Source: RGIG1681 sp045648025 (GTDB taxonomy: Bacteria; Bacillota; Clostridia; Christensenellales; UBA1242). Taken from it: a DNA stretch of 64,000 bases. The stretch is from contig JAZRNH010000063.1 of NCBI GenBank assembly GCA_045648025.1, positions 1-64,000 of the forward strand. Direction: 5' to 3'. The notes under the pieces are model-generated. The model ran no database searches and had not been told where the DNA came from. It worked only from the letters and a program-made list of their open reading frames with translations. Positions 58,868 through 64,000 of this stretch are shown here, piece after piece (the first letter of the stretch is position 1; each line of letters opens with the position of its first letter). The translations under genes were made by a program, and so were the position numbers.

Positions 58868-60964
58868 ATGTTTGAACAAGAAAGAGATTTTAAATTAGAA
58901 CTTGCAGGAAAAGTTATTGAAGTTAAAACTGGCAAATATTGCGGTCAAGCTAACGGAACTTGTCAAGTTAAATGTGGTGACACTGTTGTTATGGTTAATG
59001 TAACAATGAGTGACAAGGCTAGAGAAGGTCAAGACTTCTTCCCACTTTGTGTTGACTTTGAAGAAAAAATGTATTCAGTTGGAAAATTCCCAGGTGGATT
59101 CAAAAAGAGAGAAGGCAGAGCTAGTGACCAAGCTATCTTAATTTCAAGACTTATTGATAGACCAATCAGACCACTCTTCCCAAAAGGCTTTTATAACGAT
59201 GTTGCTGTTGTTGCAACTGCACTTTCTGTTGATCCAGACTTCCCACCAGAAGTTCTTGCAATGATTGGTTCATCTGTTGCACTTTCAGTGTCAGATATTC
59301 CATTTGCTGGTCCAACAGGTTCAGTTGTTGTTGGTTATATTGATGGCAAATTTGTTATCAACCCTAACCAAGAAGAAGCTGAAAAGAGTTTGATGCATGT
59401 AACAGTATCTGGAACAAAAGATGCTATCATGATGGTTGAAGCTGGTGCAAAAGAAGTTACCGAAGATGAAATGAGAGATGCAATTTTGTATGCTCATGGT
59501 TACATCAAACAAATTGTTGCATTTATCGAAGATATTGCAAAAGTTGCTGGAAAACCAAAGAAAGAAGTTGAACTTTTTGCTGTTGGTGAAGATATTGAAA
59601 AAGATATCCGTGAATATGTAACAGATGCACTTGTTAAAGCAATGGAACCACTTGCTGACAAGGTTGCTTATAACGAAAGAATTGCAGCTGTTCTTGCAGA
59701 TTGCAAAGAAAAATTTGCAGAAAAATATGAAGAAAGAGAACAAGAAGTTGATACTATTCTTTATAAAATGCAAAAAGAAATCGTTAGAAAGAATATTATT
59801 GAAAGAGCTGCTCGTCCAGACGGCAGAAAAACAAAAGAAATCAGACCAATTTGGTGTCAAGTTGGAACTCTTCCAAGAGTTCACGGAACTGGTGTGTTCA
59901 CTAGAGGTGAAACACAAGTTCTTAACTGTTTAACACTTGCAACAATTTCTGAAGCTCAAAGAATGGAAGGATTGGATGGTGAAGAAGATGCTTACAAGAG
60001 ATATATTCACCAATATAATATGCCTCCATATGCAACTGGCGAAGCTAGAAACTTAAGATCACCAGGTCGTCGTGAAATTGGTCACGGTGCACTTGCAGAA
60101 AGAGCTCTTCTTGCAGTTATTCCAACAGAAGAAGAATTCCCATATGCACTTCGTTTGGTTTCAGAAGTTTTATCTTCAAACGGTTCATCATCAATGGCAT
60201 CAGTTTGTGCTTCAACACTTTCACTTATGGATGCTGGTGTTCCAATCAAAGCTCCTGTGGCTGGTGTTGCTATGGGTCTTATCAAAGATGAAGAATCTGG
60301 CAAGGTTGTAGTTTTAACTGATATTCAAGGTCTTGAAGATTTCTTCGGCGATATGGACTTCAAAGTTGCAGGAACCAAAAAAGGTATTACTGCAATTCAA
60401 ATGGATATTAAAATCAAAGGTATTGATGAAAATATCTTAACAACTGCACTTGCTCAAGCAAGAGAAGGCAGACTTGAAATTATGGACAAGATGCTTGATA
60501 CTATCCCAGAATCAAGAGATCATTTAAGCCCATATGCTCCAAAAATCATCACATTTAAAATTAGCCCAGACAAAATTGGTGAAGTTATTGGTCAAGGTGG
60601 AAAAACCATCAATAAAATCATCGACAAAACTGGTGTTAAAATTGATATCGAAGACGACGGAACCGTTATGGTTTCATCTGCAAACATTGAATCTTGCAAC
60701 GAAGCAAAAACTATTATTGAAGATATCGTGTTTGTTCCTGAAGTTGGCGAAAGATATACAGGCACAGTTGTTAGAATTATGCAATTTGGTGCTTTTGTTG
60801 AAATTTCTTCAAACTGCGACGGTATGATTCACATTTCAAAACTCGCTTCTAAGAGAGTTGAAAGAGTTGAAGATGTTGTTAAAATTGGTGACAAAGTTGA
60901 AGTTGAAGTTATCAAAGTTGATGAAAAAGACAGAGTAGATCTTAAACTTGTTAAAAAATTATAA
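58868..60964 (+). CDS. pnp: Polyribonucleotide nucleotidyltransferase
   Basis: PNPase of 698 residues, a phosphorolytic 3'-5' exoribonuclease. Two RNase PH-like domains (first with FPGGFKKREGRASDQAILIS and RLIDRPIRPLFP; second with GTGVFTRGETQVLNCLTL and SSNGSSSMASVCASTLSLMD, plus GDMDFKVAGTKKGITAIQMD), KH domain with IGQGGKTINKII (near 580), and S1 domain with FGAFVEISSNCDGMIHISKL. AAAGGAG precedes ATG. Terminator downstream. Confidence 0.98.
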   Translation: MFEQERDFKLELAGKVIEVKTGKYCGQANGTCQVKCGDTVVMVNVTMSDKAREGQDFFPLCVDFEEKMYSVGKFPGGFKKREGRASDQAILISRLIDRPIRPLFPKGFYNDVAVVATALSVDPDFPPEVLAMIGSSVALSVSDIPFAGPTGSVVVGYIDGKFVINPNQEEAEKSLMHVTVSGTKDAIMMVEAGAKEVTEDEMRDAILYAHGYIKQIVAFIEDIAKVAGKPKKEVELFAVGEDIEKDIREYVTDALVKAMEPLADKVAYNERIAAVLADCKEKFAEKYEEREQEVDTILYKMQKEIVRKNIIERAARPDGRKTKEIRPIWCQVGTLPRVHGTGVFTRGETQVLNCLTLATISEAQRMEGLDGEEDAYKRYIHQYNMPPYATGEARNLRSPGRREIGHGALAERALLAVIPTEEEFPYALRLVSEVLSSNGSSSMASVCASTLSLMDAGVPIKAPVAGVAMGLIKDEESGKVVVLTDIQGLEDFFGDMDFKVAGTKKGITAIQMDIKIKGIDENILTTALAQAREGRLEIMDKMLDTIPESRDHLSPYAPKIITFKISPDKIGEVIGQGGKTINKIIDKTGVKIDIEDDGTVMVSSANIESCNEAKTIIEDIVFVPEVGERYTGTVVRIMQFGAFVEISSNCDGMIHISKLASKRVERVEDVVKIGDKVEVEVIKVDEKDRVDLKLVKKL

Positions 60965-60970
60965 TTTTAA

Positions 60971-60999
60971 AAGACTTGTGATTTTCACAAGTCTTTTTT
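60971..60999 (+). terminator. Terminator after pnp
   Basis: AAGACTTGTGA and TCACAAGTCTT arms followed by T-run. Confidence 0.9.
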
Positions 61000-61064
61000 A
61001 TTTAAAATTTTCTTGCAAATATGGGTATTATGTATGGTATAATACTAGTGTAAGGAGATTGATT

Positions 61065-61457
61065 ATGGTTAAAAATGTAAAAACAGAAGAAAATGAAAAT
61101 GTTGAACAAAATCAACAATCTGCAAAATTAACAAATAAAGAATATTTTGTTCTTGAATGTATTATTTGTTCTGTATCACTTGTAGTGTTTTTGGCGATTA
61201 CTTTGATTGCGGCTTATTGTCAAATGAGTGATGGTGCAAGAATTGCATTGATTGTTGTTGCAATGATTGATCTTTTGGCAAGTTGCTTTTCTGCACTATA
61301 TATTGAAGTTAAAGTGGGTTATCATATTTGTAGCAAATGTGGTCATAAACATCAGCCATCATATTTAAAAACAATAATAGCTCCACACATTGGATTTACA
61401 AGATATATGAAGTGTCCAAAATGTGGAGATAGAAATTGGCAAAAAAAGAAATTTTAA
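61065..61457 (+). CDS. Small membrane protein with zinc-ribbon tail
   Basis: A 130-residue protein: a charged N-terminus, two membrane helices (about 26-51 and 58-80) and a C-terminal zinc-binding pair HICSKCGHKHQPSYL and MKCPKCGDRNWQKK. This layout recurs in short clostridial proteins of unknown role. ATG 61065 is set by AAGGAG eight bases upstream; the longer reading overlaps pnp and its terminator. Inserted between pnp and the ylxY-type gene, which are neighbours in Bacillus. Confidence 0.75.
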   Translation: MVKNVKTEENENVEQNQQSAKLTNKEYFVLECIICSVSLVVFLAITLIAAYCQMSDGARIALIVVAMIDLLASCFSALYIEVKVGYHICSKCGHKHQPSYLKTIIAPHIGFTRYMKCPKCGDRNWQKKKF

Positions 61458-61465
61458 TATAAAAA

Positions 61466-61491
61466 AACAACCCGTTGGGGTTGTTTTTTTT
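61466..61491 (+). terminator. Terminator after the zinc-ribbon gene
   Basis: AACAACCC and GGGGTTGTT arms then a T-run. Confidence 0.9.
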
Positions 61492-61525
61492 GTGCTAAAA
61501 TCATTATCTTTGCATATATTTTAGT

Positions 61526-62257
61526 ATGGAAATGTCAAAAAAAGAGAAAATTTTTAGAAATATTGTTTGCAATTTGGTAGTTTGTTGTTTGGTTTTAACG
61601 GTTTTGTTTGCTTGTATTATTGCTGGAAAAGAAAAAGTGGAAACAGTTGCAACAAACAAAGAATATAATGGAACAATTTATGCTGGGGATAAAAACAGCA
61701 ACACAGTATCTCTTATGATAAATGTTTATTGGGGAAATGAATATCTTGAAAAGATACTTTCAATATTTGAAAATAACGGCATTAAAAGCACATTTTTTGT
61801 TGGTGGAAGTTGGGCTCTTGAAAATCAAGAACTTTTCAAGAAAATCAAAGATTTGGGTCATGAAATTGCAAGTCATGGTTATTCACACAAAGAACACGGA
61901 AAGTTAGATTATAATGGAAACTTAATTGAAATTCAAAAGTGTCATAATATTGTAAAAGATATTTTGGGTGTTGATATGGAACTTTTTGCACCGCCAGGAG
62001 GTTCTTATAACAAACAGACAATAAAGGCGGCAGTAGATTTGGGATATAAAACAATTATGTGGACAAGAGATACTATTGATTGGAGAGATAAGGATTCAGA
62101 TTTGATTTATAAAAGAGCAATAAATGGACTTTCTGGTGGCGATTTAATTTTGATGCACCCAACAGATTGCACAGTTGTTGCAATTGAAAATTTTATCGAA
62201 TTAGCAAAATCTAAAAATTTAAAAATTTCAACAGTTAGTGAGACCTTAGGTTTATAA
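61526..62257 (+). CDS. ylxY: YlxY-type polysaccharide deacetylase-like protein
   Basis: NodB-fold protein of 243 residues with an N-terminal membrane or signal helix (about 12-32). Motifs: SLMINVYWGNEYLEKILSIF in place of the usual TFDDG, STFFVGGSWA, HEIASHGYSHKEHGKL (His pair), APPGGSYNKQTIKAAVDLGY, and ILMHPTD. Replacement of the first catalytic Asp is typical of YlxY, encoded after pnp in Bacillus as here. Deacetylase activity is therefore doubtful; a role in spore or wall peptidoglycan is plausible. TATATT ends five bases before ATG and no ribosome-binding site is seen, so possibly leaderless. Confidence 0.8.
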   Translation: MEMSKKEKIFRNIVCNLVVCCLVLTVLFACIIAGKEKVETVATNKEYNGTIYAGDKNSNTVSLMINVYWGNEYLEKILSIFENNGIKSTFFVGGSWALENQELFKKIKDLGHEIASHGYSHKEHGKLDYNGNLIEIQKCHNIVKDILGVDMELFAPPGGSYNKQTIKAAVDLGYKTIMWTRDTIDWRDKDSDLIYKRAINGLSGGDLILMHPTDCTVVAIENFIELAKSKNLKISTVSETLGL

Positions 62258-62311
62258 TATTTTTTTGTTAAAATGTTAAAAAAATATATAAAAGTTTCAA
62301 AAATATGCAAA

Positions 62312-62337
62312 ATCCGTTTTTATTACGGATTTTTTTG
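62312..62337 (+). terminator. Terminator after the ylxY-type gene
   Basis: AATCCGT and ACGGATT arms then T-run. Confidence 0.85.
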
Positions 62338-62382
62338 TTATATAATAAATATGTATATTTATTAAATTATGGAGAGTGGGTT

Positions 62383-63648
62383 ATGGCACTTAATACTTTT
62401 TCAAATGGACTTAGACTTGTTTGCAACACAAGAACAGACAAAAAAATTGCTTGTGTTGTTTTGCATATTGCAGGAGGCACTCAATCTGAGAAAAATTTTC
62501 AAAGTGGAATCAGTGATTATTTAACAAAGATTATGCTTATGGGAACAAAGCAACATCCAACAAAAGAATCACTTATGAACTATGCAAAGCTTAATGGCAT
62601 CATTTTGACACCACACAATTCAAAAGAAAGCATCACCATTAGTGCTCTTTGTCCAAAAGAAAACATTGAAAAGGCAATTGCACTTTTGTCTGAAATTGCA
62701 TTTAACACAACATTTACTGCTGAAAGTGGTGAAAAGGTTAGAAAACAACTTTTGGCTCAGGTTGCAATGCTTTCAGAAAATCCTCAATACATTATGGATA
62801 GGCTTTTGAATTCAACACTTTATTTTAGAACAGGTCTTGCAAATCCAAAATCAGGAACAAACATCACAGTTTCAAGATTCCGTTCGCTTGATGCAAAAGA
62901 TTATCTTGCAAGAGTGTTCACACCAAGAAATACAATCATTTCTGCAGTTGGTGATGTTAGCCAAGAAGAAATTTATGATCTTGTTAAGCTTTATTTCTTC
63001 GATAAGATGAAAGATAATGAATCAGAATATAAAAAGCTTAAATATGTTTCAGAAATTGATAATTTTGAAGGATGTGCAAAGGGCAGAGTTAAAAGACTCA
63101 ATCAAACAAGATTTTTACTTGCTTTTCCAACTGTTTCATTTAAAGACAAAGAAAAGTATATTGTTGAAATCATTAAGCCTGTTATGATTAACAGAATTAA
63201 GCTTTCACTTGCAAATCAAAATTATTATTTTGATACAAAAATCAAAACAAAATATTATGCAAATAATGGAAATATTGTGTTTGACATTATTGTTGATTAT
63301 GATGTTGCAGAAGACCACATTTTCAATGTTGTTTCTGCGATTAATGATGACATTAAAAACAGACCAATTTCTGTTGATGAATTTGAAACAGAAAAGAGAG
63401 TGTTTATTACAAACTTTATTAACACTTATGATAATGTTCTTGAAAATGCACTTATTTCTGCAAAACATCTTGCTCTCACAAAGCAAACATTTAGTGAAAA
63501 CACAGAAAGACTTAAAATGGAAGTTTTGACAAATAGAGATGCAAACAAATTGTTAAAGTCAATTCTTGATTTTGAAAAAATGGTTGTAATTTATTTGGGA
63601 CACGACATTGAAGTTGATTATGATGAATTAATTGATCAAGTTAGATAG
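62383..63648 (+). CDS. M16-family protein without zinc motif
   Basis: A 421-residue protein with the two-lobed M16 fold: ALNTFSNGLRLVCNTRTDKK at the start, VVLHIAGGTQSEKN, and FTPRNTIISAVGDVSQEEIY. Where active members have HxxEH, this has SGISDYLTKIMLMG: His and both key residues are replaced, so it should not bind zinc. It corresponds by position to the pnp-ylxY-mlpA peptidase of Bacillus. It might pair with an active M16 partner (for example that encoded at 26601) or act as a scaffold. ATG 62383 with GGAGAG upstream. Confidence 0.85.
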   Translation: MALNTFSNGLRLVCNTRTDKKIACVVLHIAGGTQSEKNFQSGISDYLTKIMLMGTKQHPTKESLMNYAKLNGIILTPHNSKESITISALCPKENIEKAIALLSEIAFNTTFTAESGEKVRKQLLAQVAMLSENPQYIMDRLLNSTLYFRTGLANPKSGTNITVSRFRSLDAKDYLARVFTPRNTIISAVGDVSQEEIYDLVKLYFFDKMKDNESEYKKLKYVSEIDNFEGCAKGRVKRLNQTRFLLAFPTVSFKDKEKYIVEIIKPVMINRIKLSLANQNYYFDTKIKTKYYANNGNIVFDIIVDYDVAEDHIFNVVSAINDDIKNRPISVDEFETEKRVFITNFINTYDNVLENALISAKHLALTKQTFSENTERLKMEVLTNRDANKLLKSILDFEKMVVIYLGHDIEVDYDELIDQVR

Positions 63649-63659
63649 GAGTTGTTATT

Positions 63660-64000
63660 TTGGATTCAAGAAATCATGCTGGAAATGTGAATAGAAAAAA
63701 AGTTGTTGGGCTTATCAGTCTAATAGTTTTTTCACTTGCATTTATTTTTGCTTGTCTTAAAAAGATTTTGCCAATTGGCAAATGGCTTGTTGGCACTTTT
63801 GGTGGTCTTGTTTATCCAATGTCATTTATTTTTGCTTTTATCAGTTTGGCAGTATTTTTAGGATTTTCATATACAAAAAACAAAAAACCACTTGCAATGT
63901 TTGTGATTGCAACAATGGCAATATTGTTTGCAATTCATTCAATTGACACTTATAAAACTCTTGATAAAGTTGTTGGATTTTCATATTTAAAATCCTATCT
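63660..64000 (+). CDS. FtsK/SpoIIIE-type translocase, N-terminal membrane part (cut)
   Basis: Start of a gene running off the window. TTG 63660 follows AGGAGTTGTTATT. The 113 visible residues begin DSRNHAGNVNRKKVVGLISL and show three or four membrane helices, with KKILPIGKWLVGTFGGLVYP, a spacing typical of the FtsK/SpoIIIE N-terminal domain. spoIIIE lies downstream of the pnp-ylxY-M16 region in Bacillus, which supports the call. The motor domain is beyond the window, so this is provisional. Confidence 0.6.
   Translation, partial: MDSRNHAGNVNRKKVVGLISLIVFSLAFIFACLKKILPIGKWLVGTFGGLVYPMSFIFAFISLAVFLGFSYTKNKKPLAMFVIATMAILFAIHSIDTYKTLDKVVGFSYLKSY

Noticed and set aside
59321..59917. 198-residue minus-strand frame within pnp
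   Set aside because: Phe/Asn/Ser-rich composition is the mirror of pnp codons; pnp itself is certain in the other strand.
1..64000. CRISPR array or other cas genes
   Set aside because: No regularly spaced direct repeats were seen; the Cas4-like domain at 11585-13081 belongs to a DUF2779 fusion with no array or Cas1/2 nearby.

Overview
The window is about 64 kb of a low-GC (roughly 30% by eye) chromosome from a spore-forming anaerobic Clostridia-like member of the Bacillota. The evidence is the set of sporulation genes (SpoIVB, a Spo0A-like regulator, SpoIIM, a DacF-type carboxypeptidase, YtfJ, YtxC), Firmicute gene orders (M50 protease-scpA-scpB-DUF2953-ytfJ; ytxC-thrS-infC-rpmI-rplT; rpsO-pnp-ylxY-M16 peptidase), a T-box leader on thrS, and near-consensus SigA promoters. 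The exact lineage cannot be read from the sequence.

Layout: 1-8.9 kb is a sporulation, cell-wall and chromosome-segregation core ending in rluB, a YhiN-type flavoprotein and plsC. From 8.95 to 20.45 kb lies a genomic island inserted in the anticodon loop of a tRNA-Thr gene. The 5' half of that tRNA is at the left edge and the 3' half at the right edge, and an intact tRNA-Thr(CGU) lies just inside the left edge. The island has no recognisable integrase. It carries a stand-alone FtsK motor, a DUF2779 Cas4-like/exonuclease fusion, an operon with an FtsK-gamma-like protein, a soluble FtsH-like AAA protease and a PPP phosphatase, and a WYL regulator-PD-(D/E)XK nuclease-GIY-YIG nuclease operon. A TGTCC-N8-GGACA palindrome sits at three of its promoters and may be the WYL operator. 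This is the best candidate for an undescribed defence or plasticity system here.

20.5-38.4 kb holds membrane proteins, a WG-repeat protein, an M16 peptidase, htpG under a CIRCE operator, rlmH, a Zn/Cd-type P-ATPase, argS, queH, an AraC/GyrI regulator, cmk and a membrane-anchored Mrr-like nuclease. 38.4-64 kb is largely information processing: ytxC, T-box-thrS, infC-rpmI-rplT, an SpoU methylase, yebC, an orphan zeta-toxin-like kinase, ruvCAB-queA-tgt, yajC, secD-secF, recJ, rel, rpsO, pnp, a YlxY-type deacetylase, an M16 protein without its zinc motif, and the start of an FtsK/SpoIIIE-type translocase running off the end.

Oddities include a Spo0A homologue without a receiver domain at the normal spo0A locus, a bifunctional-type Rel whose synthetase signature residues are substituted while the hydrolase is intact, promoters that place the start codon at the expected transcription start (leaderless genes), and Lys/Thr/Ala-rich tails shared by YajC, SecF and an unrelated membrane protein.
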